64,000 bases of DNA from Neobacillus sp. FSL H8-0543 (GCF_038592905.1 NZ_CP151943.1:4662501-4726500), one strand, 5' to 3'. Positions 44,607-54,479 are shown, counted from the stretch's first letter. Numbers and translations: made by a program. The notes: a model not told the origin generated them from the sequence alone.

Positions 44607-45926
44607 ATGGATATATTAGGGATATTTGGGATCTTGTTAGGTATCTTAACAATCATTCTATTTATTATTAAAAAGTTCAATATCATCATTGCAGCACCGA
44701 TAGCGACGATTGTCGTGTTGCTGTTTAACAGTGTACCTATACTGGAGACCGTATTTGGCAAAGAAAATTCTTATATGACGGCACTTGCTGGGTTTATTGC
44801 ATCCAATTTTGCTATCTTCTTATTAGGTTCTATCTTAGCGAAGTACATGGATAAAAGTGGGGCAACGGTTTCCATTGCAAATAACGTATTGTCGGTGGTA
44901 GGAACGAAGAACCCGTACAACGCATTAGTGGCATTATTTATTATTTCCGCCATTCTTACGTACGGTGGTATTAATGTATTCGTCATCATATTCGCATTAA
45001 TTCCAATGGCTAAACCAATCTTTAGAGAACTTAATATTTCATGGAAATTAGTTACCATTCCTGTATTTGGTGGGACTTCAACGTTCACGATGACGATGTT
45101 GCCTGGGGCACCTTCCTTACACAATATTGTGCCTTCAACGGCTTTGGGCACTACATTAACCGCTGCTCCGCTTATTGGAATCGTCACATCCATCGTAGCA
45201 GTTGTCTTCCTACTCGTATTTATGAAATTCGCGTTGGCCAAAAGCTTGCGTAAAAAAGAGACATTTAATGTCGATGAGAAGGTTGAAAGTAGTGATGCGA
45301 CAGCTAAACGTGAGCTTCCATCATTCATTATCAGTTTACTGCCTATCATCGTGTTATTAGGCATCATACTACTATTTAGCTCTGTGAGTAACATCATTAT
45401 TGTCGCTTTAATTGTTTCAATAGTATTAAGTGCTATATTATTCCGTAAACAAATTGATCAGCAAATAGAGGTATTAAATCTTGGTGCAAATGAATCGTTA
45501 TCATCAACGATCACAACGGGTAGTACCATTGCATTTGGTAGCATTGCAACAAGTGTTCCTGCGTTTAAGGGTGTATTTCAATTGATTCAATCCATTCCTG
45601 GACCTCCTGTACTCTCATTAATGCTTGGTACAGGTCTGATAGGTGGTATTACTGCTTCAGCTGTTGGAGCAATTGGCATCTCTGTTGCGAATTTCGCCCC
45701 TATCTATTTAGAAATGGGACTAAATCCGGAAACGGTTCACCGCGCAATCGCAATCGGATCTGGAGCTCTATCAATCGTTCCTTACTCAGGATTCTTGATT
45801 ATCTTTAACAATTTAACAGGATTAACGATGAAGGACACCTTCAAAAATGGATTTATTAGTATAAGTGTTACCCACTGGCTTGCAATGACTGTTATCGTGA
45901 TTATGGCACTCTTAGGTTTAGCTTAA
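44607..45926 (+). CDS. GntP family permease
   Basis: A 439-residue transporter with about 12 membrane helices of the gluconate:H+ symporter family (GILTIILFIIKKFNIIIAAPIA; VFGGTSTFTMTMLPGAPSLHN). The substrate would be a sugar acid or hydroxyacid. Start at ATG 44607 has only a weak ribosome binding site. A beta-hydroxyacid dehydrogenase gene follows 140 bases later and a LysR gene after that; together they look like a small hydroxyacid uptake and oxidation cluster. Confidence 0.85.
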   Translation: MDILGIFGILLGILTIILFIIKKFNIIIAAPIATIVVLLFNSVPILETVFGKENSYMTALAGFIASNFAIFLLGSILAKYMDKSGATVSIANNVLSVVGTKNPYNALVALFIISAILTYGGINVFVIIFALIPMAKPIFRELNISWKLVTIPVFGGTSTFTMTMLPGAPSLHNIVPSTALGTTLTAAPLIGIVTSIVAVVFLLVFMKFALAKSLRKKETFNVDEKVESSDATAKRELPSFIISLLPIIVLLGIILLFSSVSNIIIVALIVSIVLSAILFRKQIDQQIEVLNLGANESLSSTITTGSTIAFGSIATSVPAFKGVFQLIQSIPGPPVLSLMLGTGLIGGITASAVGAIGISVANFAPIYLEMGLNPETVHRAIAIGSGALSIVPYSGFLIIFNNLTGLTMKDTFKNGFISISVTHWLAMTVIVIMALLGLA

Positions 45927-46066
45927 TTAAAGACTGTAACAGGTATTCATACTTGTCTGTGAAGGATTTTACAATGACGAAACATTAAGAACTTTATACC
46001 AAAGGTTTTTTATGTGATAGATTTAATTACTTTAAAAAATTTAGAACAATAATGGAGGAACACATC

Positions 46067-46900
46067 ATGAGTAAAAAAATTGGATTTATCGGATTAGGAA
46101 CAATGGGCTTCCCAATGGCAGTTAATTTAAAGAAAGCTGGTTTTGAAGTAATCGGTTATGATGCCTATAAAGGTGTTTACGAAAAAGCAGCAGCTGCTGG
46201 TTTTACAATGGTAGAAACGTTAAAAGAAGTGGCTGAACAAGCCGACGAAGCCATTATCTCAATGGTTCGTGATCATGCACAGACAGTAGACGTTATTTTT
46301 GGTGAAGGTGGTCTTTTAACGGCCCAACCTAAAAATAAAACAGTTATTGTTATGAGTACACTTGACCCAGATACAATGAATGAATTAGGCAAAGAAGTCG
46401 AAGAAAAAAGTGATTTAAGATTGATTAGTGCGGCAGTAAGCGGTGGTGCTTCAGGTGCTCAAGCTGGAACATTATCGATTATGACATCAGGTGCCGAGAC
46501 AATCGTGAAATCTTTCCAACCATACTTTGATGCAATTGGATCAAATACATTCTACTATGGTGCGGAACCAGGCAACAGCCAAGTAGCAAAATTAGTTAAT
46601 AATATGATTCTAGGTGTTAACATGAACACTGTCGCTGAAGGTTTAAAATTAGGTAAACACTATAACTTACCTGAAGAAGAAATATTAAACTTATTAAAAG
46701 TGAGTACAGGGGATAGCTGGGTAGTTAGAAACTGGAGTGACGTTTCAGAATGGACAGCAGCAACGGCCTTATCTGTTCTATTAAAAGACTTAATCGCTAC
46801 TTACAACCAAGGGATTAAACATAATGTATCGATGCCATTTAATGCCTTATCATCTACACAATTATTTGACTCTATGGGAAAAGAGAAACCAAAAGCCTAA
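46067..46900 (+). CDS. 3-hydroxyisobutyrate/tartronate-semialdehyde reductase-type dehydrogenase
   Basis: A 277-residue NAD(P)-dependent beta-hydroxyacid dehydrogenase: Rossmann motif IGFIGLGTMGFPMAVNL, substrate motif VSGGASGAQAGTLSIM and the catalytic-Lys helix VAKLVNNMILGVNM. Candidate substrates are 2-hydroxymethylglutarate, 3-hydroxyisobutyrate or tartronate semialdehyde. GGAGG lies eight bases before ATG 46067; the longer frame is rejected. Probably acts on the acid imported by the GntP permease. A terminator follows. Confidence 0.85.
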   Translation: MSKKIGFIGLGTMGFPMAVNLKKAGFEVIGYDAYKGVYEKAAAAGFTMVETLKEVAEQADEAIISMVRDHAQTVDVIFGEGGLLTAQPKNKTVIVMSTLDPDTMNELGKEVEEKSDLRLISAAVSGGASGAQAGTLSIMTSGAETIVKSFQPYFDAIGSNTFYYGAEPGNSQVAKLVNNMILGVNMNTVAEGLKLGKHYNLPEEEILNLLKVSTGDSWVVRNWSDVSEWTAATALSVLLKDLIATYNQGIKHNVSMPFNALSSTQLFDSMGKEKPKA

Positions 46901-46949
46901 TAATTGAAAAAGTTACCACTTAAATGGTTGATTAAACAATCTCTCTAAT

Positions 46950-46988
46950 AGGAAAGTGTTCTGTGTTGTACAGAATGCTTTCCTTATT
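46950..46988 (+). terminator. Terminator of the GntP/dehydrogenase cluster
   Basis: AGGAAAGTGTTCTGT / ACAGAATGCTTTCCT stem (15 bp, two G-U) followed by TATTTATTTT. Confidence 0.8.
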
Positions 46989-47195
46989 TATTTTGCGTGA
47001 TTTCCCCTAGCCTACAAAACCGAATTTATTGCCCTTGTAATTACGGACTCTTTGTTTTCAAATGTTTTATTCATGATATCACTCTTATAATTTACATTTT
47101 TGTTCCCCCTGAGTATACAATTCAAATTAGTATGAGTAAAATGAATGAAAAGAATACAAATTATATATATTTTTCATAGATTGGAGATTACATTC

Positions 47196-48080
47196 ATGGA
47201 CATACGTCACCTTACTTACTTTATAGAAGTAGCCAAATACAAAAGCTTTACCAAAGCTTCCAAAGCCCTCCACTTGTCACAGTCTACACTAAGTAAAGTA
47301 GTCAAAAGCTTGGAAGAAGAATTAAACGTAGAACTGATTGACCGTTCCGCAAAGAAAATTAAATTAACGGAAGCAGGCGAAATCGTTTTGGCGGAAGGGG
47401 AAGTGATTATGGAATCGCTGAATGATTTATCTATCCACCTATATGATTTAATGAACCTAAAAAAAGGAAAAATAAAAATCGGCATACCTCCATTAATTGG
47501 TTTTTTATTTTTTCCAAAGATTATTAAAGGATTCAATAATCTGTACCCTGATATCAAAATAAAACTCTTTGAAGATGATTCAAAAAGGGTTAAACAGGGA
47601 GTCAGAGACGGAATAATCGATCTTGGTGTGGTTATTCTACCGGTGGATGAAAAAGAGTTTGATGTTGTTCCCTTTGTTTATGAAGAACTGTCGCTCTTCG
47701 TCCATCATTCCCATTCATTAGCGCAGAGGGAAAAAGTTGAAATGAAAGAGTTACAAAATGAAACCTTCATTCTATTTAAGCAAGAGTTTGATATTCATGA
47801 CATTATTATTCAAGAATCCCTACGAGCCGGTTTTCGTCCGGAAATTGCTTATGAAAGTTCTGAGTGGGATTTTATTAGTGGTATGATTAGCGAAAACTTA
47901 GGAATTTCGATTTTGCCAAAACCCATCGCAGAAAAAGTTGATCAAGATTTAATCAAGGCGATTCCCATCGTTAATCCAAGTGTTCCATGGAATTTAGGAT
48001 TTATTTCAAAAAAGAAGAAATACGCATCACCTGCAGTTCGTGAATTTATCCAGTATATTTCAGCTGAATTACCTTTTTAA
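47196..48080 (+). CDS. LysR family transcriptional regulator
   Basis: A 294-residue LysR-type regulator, with N-terminal MDIRHLTYFIEVAKYKSFTKA helix-turn-helix and a type-2 binding domain. TTGGAGAT is spaced correctly for ATG 47196; the longer frame adds 17 residues. Its 3' end is duplicated upstream of the GntP gene. Probable regulator of the GntP cluster, although it is co-directional and not divergent. Confidence 0.85.
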   Translation: MDIRHLTYFIEVAKYKSFTKASKALHLSQSTLSKVVKSLEEELNVELIDRSAKKIKLTEAGEIVLAEGEVIMESLNDLSIHLYDLMNLKKGKIKIGIPPLIGFLFFPKIIKGFNNLYPDIKIKLFEDDSKRVKQGVRDGIIDLGVVILPVDEKEFDVVPFVYEELSLFVHHSHSLAQREKVEMKELQNETFILFKQEFDIHDIIIQESLRAGFRPEIAYESSEWDFISGMISENLGISILPKPIAEKVDQDLIKAIPIVNPSVPWNLGFISKKKKYASPAVREFIQYISAELPF

Positions 48081-48171
48081 CAATGAAAAAGGCAGCCACA
48101 ATAATAAAAGCGCTAACGGGTCTTTACTCACCATCATTTATTATTGATTTGACCCCGTATTTTTGAAAATG

Positions 48172-48208
48172 AAGGCACTATCCATCAAATTGGATAGTGC
48201 CTTTGTCT
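48172..48208 (+). terminator. Terminator hairpin, member of a second repeat family
   Basis: Perfect 12-bp stem AAGGCACTATCC / GGATAGTGCCTT with an 8-nt loop. The left arm and loop (GAAAATGAAGGCACTATCC, ATCAAAT) recur at 62568-62595. Confidence 0.75.
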
Positions 48209-48333
48209 AATTAATTATTGATCATTAATAAATTTCGCTACATCTGTATTGTTCACAAAATTGGATTAGGTGTATATTCGCAGGAAGTTTTTCCTGGTTT
48301 CTCGTAATAATTTTAATTCCTAATTTCCACTAC

Positions 48334-49176
48334 TTAATCAGCTTTTGAAATTTCCCCAAAGCCTAAGCCAAACACATCCCGGACATCATGAATGGCAATA
48401 AAAGCGTCCTTGTCGGCTTCCTTTACAATATTCTTCAGCTTTACGATTTCTTGGCTGCTAATGACAATATAAAGAATATCCTTTTGTGCCTTTGTGTAAT
48501 ACCCACTTCCGGAAAAAACAGTAACACCTCGATGCATTTTTTCATTCACTTGCTGGGCAATTTCGTCTGGCCCTTTGGAAATAATCGTTACAGCCTTTTT
48601 TGTATTGATGCCTTCTATGACAAATTGCATCACTTTTGTCGCAATATACAACAACATAATGGTAAGCATCAGCTTCTCAGCACCAATAATAAAATAAGAA
48701 GAAAAAGCGACAATTAAATCGAAAAATAACAATCCGTAGCCTAAATTCCAGCCAAGATATTTCTGTGTAATTTTGGCTAAAATCGTTGATCCGGCAGTTG
48801 TACCACCAACCCGAATAATTAACCCAATCCCTACCCCGATAATAACTCCACCAAATAATGCATTGACGACCATTTCATTTGATGAGATCGTCCATCCCTC
48901 AGTTAAGTGCAAAAACAGAGAGTTAAATAGAACAGCAATAACCGTGTAAACAGTTGTCAATTTACTTAAAAATCTATAACCAACGATTAACAAAATCGAA
49001 TTAAGAATTAAGTTCACCAGACCAGGAGACCATTGAAAGAGATAATAGGCAATAATGGTGATCCCGGTTACGCCACCTTCTCCAAGCTCGTTTGGAATAA
49101 TAAAAAGGTTAACTCCTAATGCAAACAGAAAAGCCCCAATAATAATATAAACAATATCTACTAATCTTTTTTTCAT
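48334..49176 (-). CDS. YitT family membrane protein (DUF2179)
   Basis: A 280-residue protein: six membrane helices (YIIIGAFLFALGVNLFIIPNELGEGGVTGI first) and a C-terminal cytoplasmic DUF2179 domain (VTIISKGPDEIAQQVNEKMHRGVTVFSGSGYYT). Transporter-like family of unknown substrate. The start at 49176 has AAGGATGG; the 38-residue upstream extension is rejected. Monocistronic. Confidence 0.85.
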   Translation of the reverse strand: MKKRLVDIVYIIIGAFLFALGVNLFIIPNELGEGGVTGITIIAYYLFQWSPGLVNLILNSILLIVGYRFLSKLTTVYTVIAVLFNSLFLHLTEGWTISSNEMVVNALFGGVIIGVGIGLIIRVGGTTAGSTILAKITQKYLGWNLGYGLLFFDLIVAFSSYFIIGAEKLMLTIMLLYIATKVMQFVIEGINTKKAVTIISKGPDEIAQQVNEKMHRGVTVFSGSGYYTKAQKDILYIVISSQEIVKLKNIVKEADKDAFIAIHDVRDVFGLGFGEISKAD

Positions 49177-49395
49177 TACCGACCATCCTTGTATCTGTAG
49201 AATCATCCCATTATACTTGTATTTCAGTGCACATTCAACACCGTCAAAGATATATATAAATAAGAAAGAGTGGTCCAACGATAGTACCAAACAATCACTT
49301 GGATACTTTTGACGGAATTAATAAATGCTAGGAAATTGTGAAAATGGTTCCATTTGTTCTAGGGATAAAGGTAATAGAAGGAATGTGGTAACGAT

Positions 49396-50325
49396 TCACT
49401 GCCCGGATCCGTCTTCCATCACGGTTGCACCCAACAACAAAACCTTTAATTGTTCCTCGGGAAGCTGTTGCTTTTCCCATTCTTTGTATAGACGATCAAG
49501 TGCCTCTGGGCCTGTGTCATCAGCCAATCGATAGGCACCATAATGCATAGGCACAAAAAACTTAGCCTTTAATTCAGTAAACGCTTTAACACTGTCCTCC
49601 GGTGAAATATGGGAATCAGCCATAAACCATTCCGGCTCATAGGCTCCGATTGGCATGAACACTGTATCAATGGTAAAGCGTTCGCCAATCTGTTGAAAAC
49701 CGTTGAAATAGCCCGTATCACCAACAAAATAAAACGTTTTGTCTTGGCTTTGAAAAATAAAGCCGCCCCAATGGGAGCTATTAATATCGGTAAGCGTTCT
49801 TCTCGTCCAATGCTGGGCGGGGACGAAGTGAAGCATAATCCCGTTAAATTCGATGCTATCCCACCAGTTCATTTCGGTTACACGATGATACCCTTTTTTT
49901 AGAAATAGCGACCGTAATCCGATCGGAACAAAAAAATGGGGGTTTCCTTTTAATTTTTTTATGGTTGGGAAATCCAAATGATCATAGTGTCCATGTGAAA
50001 TAACGACAAGATCAATTTCCGGCAAGGCCTCTAATAGAATTCCTGGCTCCGTTAACCGTTTCTGAAAACCCATTCGCTTAGCCCACACCGGGTCGGTTAC
50101 TATATTCAGCCCATTCATTTGAATGAAAAAAGTGGAATGCCCAATCCATGTATAAGAAATCCGGCTTCTGTTTTCCTGAATTTCAATTAGGTTCTTGTTC
50201 GGACATTGCTGAATATTTTCGGTTAAATCTTTCACTTTGCTTCGTCTTTCCTTCTGCCATTTCCGCAAATCCCTAAACGTTTTGATGTTGTTCTCTTCAT
50301 TTAAATTTGTATACCGTTTCCTCAT
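49396..50325 (-). CDS. MBL-fold metallo-hydrolase (NAPE-PLD-like)
   Basis: A 309-residue metallo-beta-lactamase-fold hydrolase. Metal motif HGHYDHLDF, further ligands in FVGDTGYF and PMHYGAY, plus the N-terminal SRISYTWIGHSTFFIQM strand common to NAPE-phospholipase-D-like members. AGGTGA precedes the ATG. Monocistronic. Role and substrate unknown in bacteria. Confidence 0.85.
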   Translation of the reverse strand: MRKRYTNLNEENNIKTFRDLRKWQKERRSKVKDLTENIQQCPNKNLIEIQENRSRISYTWIGHSTFFIQMNGLNIVTDPVWAKRMGFQKRLTEPGILLEALPEIDLVVISHGHYDHLDFPTIKKLKGNPHFFVPIGLRSLFLKKGYHRVTEMNWWDSIEFNGIMLHFVPAQHWTRRTLTDINSSHWGGFIFQSQDKTFYFVGDTGYFNGFQQIGERFTIDTVFMPIGAYEPEWFMADSHISPEDSVKAFTELKAKFFVPMHYGAYRLADDTGPEALDRLYKEWEKQQLPEEQLKVLLLGATVMEDGSGQ

Positions 50326-50717
50326 TTTCTCACCTTGATCCGTAACTGATTTTTAAAAGAATTATAACAGAAAACGAGGGAAAGAAGGGACAGTAACCTT
50401 GTCCTGACTTTTAAATGCATTTAAAATCGTTGTCCGAAGATTATTAGAGCTTTGTGTTCATCTGATAATGAGGGTTCCTTCACTGCAAAAAAAAGTTCCT
50501 TTTCCTTCTATTCCTCATCATCCAAAACCATTTCATACAACTCGTGTAATAGAATTTTGAAAGCTTTTTGTCGAGAATTCCGTAAAAATAAGCAATGGGT
50601 TTTTAACTACTTGAGTTAAACACCAAATAATAAATAAAAACACTCCGAGTTTATAGTCTCTGAGCGTTTTTATTATTACACCTATTCTGTTAATGCTCCC
50701 GTACGCTGAATAAGTAA
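50326..50717. other. Gap with a probable minus-strand gene tail
   Basis: On the minus strand a frame ending at the TAG at 50508 reads RQKAFKILLHELYEMVLDDE, a plausible protein C-terminus without a start. A weak hairpin (50639-50668, two mismatches) with TTTTTATT follows. Nothing else is recognised. Confidence 0.4.
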
Positions 50718-50921
50718 TTATTTATTGAATATTTGGTAATCATCAATATAAAAAGCTATATTACCACAATTTGGACATACAGCGGCTTTAGTCTTTGCAG
50801 AAACATTTTTGAAAAGTCCTTTACGCTTTTGACTAATCGTAATTCCAGACAAGTCATATTCAACATTTACTTTACAATCTGTTATCATTTCAGTTTGGCA
50901 TTGATTGCAAATCCTTTTCAT
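50718..50921 (-). CDS. Small zinc-ribbon protein
   Basis: A 67-residue protein with two Cys pairs, CNQC near residue 5 and CPNC near residue 50, consistent with a zinc ribbon. GGGGGT lies eight bases before the ATG at 50921; the longer frame starts without such a site. Related small zinc-ribbon proteins occur in Firmicutes, function unknown. Confidence 0.7.
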   Translation of the reverse strand: MKRICNQCQTEMITDCKVNVEYDLSGITISQKRKGLFKNVSAKTKAAVCPNCGNIAFYIDDYQIFNK

Positions 50922-51483
50922 TATTAAACCCCCTTTAAAATGGGAAATTAAAGCTAAACTACTTTGTTTCAACCCATCACAATCTATATACCTATTTTAA
51001 CATATATTTAGAATTCCCCTTTCATCCTTTCAAGTTGATAGTCAATTAACAATCAATTTAACAACCTAAATAACAGTGTGACCCATAGTTATTGTCACAC
51101 TGTTATTAGGTGTGATATTACCTATGTTATTTTGTGTGTCAAAAGCGAATAAATGTTGAAATAACGGTAATTAGAACAAACAGACTGAGTAATTTGTGAT
51201 TAAGTCCTTATTTTGTTTGAATGATTCCTTGTCACCTTCATTAATAGCAATATCCGACAAAGCGTACAACTTTTCCTTATGCTTACTCATTTTCGTAAGA
51301 AGCTCTTTTGTTTTCCATATTCTTTCAGTTCCATTAAAAATTCATTGATGAAGTGTTATTTTTGACCATTTTATTATATGATCATACAATAAAATAAAAA
51401 GTTGGATTAAGCCAAATTATTAGTCTAAAGGAAATATAAAAATGGTTCTCATCACTTTCTCCTAAATTAGCGAGGTGATAAAA
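50922..51483. other. Gap containing a frameshifted small gene
   Basis: Includes a perfect CAGTGTGAC/GTCACACTG inverted repeat (51072-51106) and the pseudogene at 51171-51334. No other gene is seen. Confidence 0.45.
51171..51334 (-). pseudogene. Frameshifted small protein gene
   Basis: The minus-strand frame from the ATG at 51334 gives MELKEYGK and then slips by one base. The shifted frame reads KTKELLTKMSKHKEKLYALS and continues to the TAA at 51171. Each part looks coding, joined they give about 54 residues. Family unknown. Confidence 0.5.
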
Positions 51484-51870
51484 ATGTGCGTTTCCAATCA
51501 CTTCATTGAGCAACAAGCTTATAAAATGACCGAAGTGATAAAGGGTAATACATTGTATAAATTTGTAGGCGTGGATTTTTCAGGCGGCGAAGGTGCAGGA
51601 TTTCAAAAACTAGTTGTACATGAGAATGAACATCATGATACACCAGCAAGTGGAACGGCCTTAATTACCAAGGTATTACTTCAAGATAAGGACGGTTCAC
51701 TTTATTCCGTGGAACCAAATTTGAATGGATTAAGGTTTGCAAAAGGTGAAATCAGTTATAAAAAATATCAAAAATTACAAAGGAAAAATGACCTTACAAT
51801 GTTCCTCTGTTTCTATGGGATTATAGGCTTTTTTATTGTTTCAATGATCATTGTGGGGAATTTAATTTAG
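51484..51870 (+). CDS. Hypothetical protein with C-terminal membrane helix
   Basis: A 128-residue protein: a soluble N-terminal domain (about 1-100; GVDFSGGEGAGFQKLVVHE) and a C-terminal membrane helix (LTMFLCFYGIIGFFIVSMIIVG). GCGAGGTGAT precedes ATG 51484. No family recognised. Probably tail-anchored. Confidence 0.65.
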   Translation: MCVSNHFIEQQAYKMTEVIKGNTLYKFVGVDFSGGEGAGFQKLVVHENEHHDTPASGTALITKVLLQDKDGSLYSVEPNLNGLRFAKGEISYKKYQKLQRKNDLTMFLCFYGIIGFFIVSMIIVGNLI

Positions 51871-52083
51871 ATTATGAATAAATTTATCCTACCTCAAAGA
51901 AGGGCAAAGTCTAACCTTTTAAGGACATTTCAAGGCAGTATGTTATTAATGCTTTTTTAAATTTTCATAATGAAAGGTAAAACACCAGTAAATATTAGAT
52001 ACCATCTTATCTTACTGGTGTTTTTTGGGGTGCAGTACAAAATGGAGGGTGCACTTTTATTGCTCCTCTAAAATAAAGATGTC

Positions 52084-52725
52084 TCAAAAATGCATATCCT
52101 TAGGGGAGTCAATGGATTTCACTACCCCTTTATTCACGTTTTTTAGCACCACTAGGTTTCCTTTCATTCCTTCACGGCTGAAACCACTACCTGTTACCAT
52201 TTGAATTGGGAACACTTCTCCACGGTCAAAGTATTTACCGAAGTGTCGGTCGATTGCGTGTCCTGTCACAGGGATAAAATGCCCCTTTTCTTTTTTTTCA
52301 CGACAACCTCGGAGCAACATCAAACCACCTGGTTTGATGATGCGGGCAATCTCTCGTGCAAATTGATCTCGTTTTTCTTCGGCAATTGAATGAAAACAGC
52401 CCCGATCATTTACAAAATCTATGGAATGGTCCTCAATCGGTAAATCTAAGACATTTCCATAACGCCAGTCAACCTGCACCCCAGCCTCCTTTGCCCGTTC
52501 AGCAGCGATCCTAAGAGCTTCTACACTTATATCTACTCCAATCATATTCAATCCGTGTTGGGCAAGAAATACTGTTTCTCGACCAGCTCCACAGCCAACA
52601 TCCAAACCCACTGTCTCCTTTGGAAAGTTGATAGTGGCAATAAAAGCAACCAACTCCTGTGACGGAAACGAAAGATCCCACATATCCCGAAAACTACCAT
52701 TAATATATGCTTCGTCCCAACTCAA
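52084..52725 (-). CDS. Class I SAM-dependent methyltransferase
   Basis: A Rossmann-fold methyltransferase with motif I VGLDVGCGAGRET, the acidic strand end GVDIS and motif for substrate-side GNVLDLP. The TTG at 52725 follows AGGTGAT and gives 213 residues (MSWDEAYINGSF...). A TTG at 52773 would give 229 residues with a poorer ribosome binding site. Substrate unknown; monocistronic. Confidence 0.8.
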   Translation of the reverse strand: MSWDEAYINGSFRDMWDLSFPSQELVAFIATINFPKETVGLDVGCGAGRETVFLAQHGLNMIGVDISVEALRIAAERAKEAGVQVDWRYGNVLDLPIEDHSIDFVNDRGCFHSIAEEKRDQFAREIARIIKPGGLMLLRGCREKKEKGHFIPVTGHAIDRHFGKYFDRGEVFPIQMVTGSGFSREGMKGNLVVLKNVNKGVVKSIDSPKDMHF

Positions 52726-52820
52726 TTTTATCACCTGCCCATAAAATTTATCCTTACTATCTATTCTATCCAAACCACTAAATTTCCTGTAAAATGAACT
52801 CCTTTATTCTACAAATGGAA

Positions 52821-52838
52821 GATGCCTGGCACTTTTGT
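52821..52838. repeat. Short repeat word GATGCCTGGCACTTTT
   Basis: Same short palindrome (GTGCCTGGCAC-type with T run) as at 16270, 21084 and 23784. Confidence 0.5.
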
Positions 52839-53024
52839 TAATCGCAGTTTCAATTCGTATATAAACCCAATATAGCACATGACTCTGATAATAATAAAAT
52901 GGAGGAAAGTATCAATTTTTGTCGAATGATAACTTGTATGACTATTAATAGATTATAAGAAAGCGAATAAATAACAGGTGCTGGAATGTCTAGGAGAATA
53001 CTCGATTGAATTGGAGATAAAAAT

Positions 53025-54479
53025 TTGAGAATAGTTAATTGGAATTCCGCAATGAAATTTAGAGAGAAAATTAACCATGTGTTAGATTTCTCGGCAGATT
53101 TACTAGTTATACCTGAATGCGAAGCACCAGATAAATGGAGAAATAGTCTGTATATGGATAAGATTAACCAGTTTCTTTGGTTCGGTGATAACGCCAATAA
53201 GGGAATAGGGGTTTTAATGCTAAACTCCCATTTTACATTAGAGATTCATCCAGCTTATACAGAAGAATTCAAATATATTATTCCATTAAAAGTAAGCGGG
53301 CAGGAAGAATTCAACTTAATCGCCATTTGGTCTCAGCGCACAGAAAAGCAATACACTAGTTATATTGGTCAGATTTATAAGGCATTAAAGCACTATGAAT
53401 CTCTGTTAAATGATAATTGTATGCTGGTAGGCGATTGGAACAGTAATAAGATATTCGATCACTTAAAAAGAGTTGGTACACATTCTGAGGTAGTTGATTT
53501 ACTAAACCAGTATTCCATACATAGTACCTACCATACTTTTTACAAAGAAGAACATGGTGAAGAAACTTTACCAACCTACTATTTTAGAAAAGAGAAAGAA
53601 AGGCCCTTTCACTTGGATTTTATCTTTGCTTCTAAACCATTATTGGAACGTTTAAATAAAGTGGAAGTTGGAACATATGACAATTGGATCCGATACAGCG
53701 ATCACGTTCCGATATTTGTGGAATTTGATAGTTTTGGAAAAACCCAAGTATTAGTGAAAGAGGATAAAATAATGGCAAACATTAACTCTGATAGATTTTT
53801 AAGTGCATTTAATAACATTCATGATTTCATAAAGAAAGAAAGCGGGTCAAATAGACATGTTGGTTTTACTGAGGGACTGAATAAGTTAAGGCATAAAAAC
53901 TTTATCCTAGCTCGTTGCTTTGATGACCTTCAAGTTTTTAATGACTTAAGAAATGTAATTGTTCATAGGAAAAATCAGGTAGAATATTCGATTGCCGAGC
54001 CACATATTGAAACAGTCATTAATATTGAAAATATCTTAGGTCACCTTATAAAACCAGAAAGGGTATACCCTAAATATGCGAGTAATGTTAAAAGCTTTAC
54101 CACTGATGAGTCATTGACAACCATATTAATTGAGGTGAATCAGCAAGGATATTCACAATTTCCTATTTATGATGATAATGGTCAATTTATTGGATTACTA
54201 ACGGAGAACGGAATTACAAATTGGCTTTCAAGATCACTTAATGATGATTTAATCTCAATTTCTGATACAAAGATAAATGACGTAATCCAGTATGAGGAAA
54301 TACAAAGTCACTTTCTATTTGTCTCTAGGAATATATCTGTATTCGAAGCGAAAGAAAAGTTTCTCAACCATTTAGAGGTGGGAACAGTTAAATTAGATGC
54401 TCTTTTAATCACTGAAAATGGGAAAAAAACGGAAACATTACTAGGGATAATCACACCCTGGGATGTATTAGAAATATAA
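53025..54479 (+). CDS. EEP nuclease - HEPN-like - CBS pair fusion protein
   Basis: A 484-residue three-part protein. Residues 1-235 are an endonuclease/exonuclease/phosphatase fold with a complete active-site set: Asn7 (NWN), Glu31 (PECEA), Asp137/Asn139 (GDWN), Asp198 (HLDFIF) and Asp226/His227 (SDH). Residues 251-345 are helical and HEPN-like, with the RNxxxH motif RNVIVH (Arg309-His314). Residues 346-403 and 414-484 are two CBS domains, a pair that typically binds adenine nucleotides. The TTG start has GGAG eight bases upstream. A second ribosome binding site (AGAGG, eight bases before ATG 53772, Met250) would give a separate 235-residue HEPN-CBS product. It is not in an operon. A nucleotide-regulated nuclease is an inference; function unknown. 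Confidence 0.8.
   Translation: MRIVNWNSAMKFREKINHVLDFSADLLVIPECEAPDKWRNSLYMDKINQFLWFGDNANKGIGVLMLNSHFTLEIHPAYTEEFKYIIPLKVSGQEEFNLIAIWSQRTEKQYTSYIGQIYKALKHYESLLNDNCMLVGDWNSNKIFDHLKRVGTHSEVVDLLNQYSIHSTYHTFYKEEHGEETLPTYYFRKEKERPFHLDFIFASKPLLERLNKVEVGTYDNWIRYSDHVPIFVEFDSFGKTQVLVKEDKIMANINSDRFLSAFNNIHDFIKKESGSNRHVGFTEGLNKLRHKNFILARCFDDLQVFNDLRNVIVHRKNQVEYSIAEPHIETVINIENILGHLIKPERVYPKYASNVKSFTTDESLTTILIEVNQQGYSQFPIYDDNGQFIGLLTENGITNWLSRSLNDDLISISDTKINDVIQYEEIQSHFLFVSRNISVFEAKEKFLNHLEVGTVKLDALLITENGKKTETLLGIITPWDVLEI
53759..53774 (+). promoter_or_regulatory. Internal ribosome binding site and start inside the fusion gene
   Basis: AGAGG followed eight bases later by an in-frame ATG (53772), exactly at the EEP/HEPN boundary. 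Confidence 0.55.

Noticed and set aside
44771..45397. 208-codon minus-strand frame inside the GntP gene
   Set aside because: Antisense shadow of a well-conserved membrane protein.
51072..51106. Small inverted repeat CAGTGTGAC/GTCACACTG as a CRISPR or attachment site
   Set aside because: Single occurrence with a short spacer, no repeats or recombinase nearby; more likely a hairpin.
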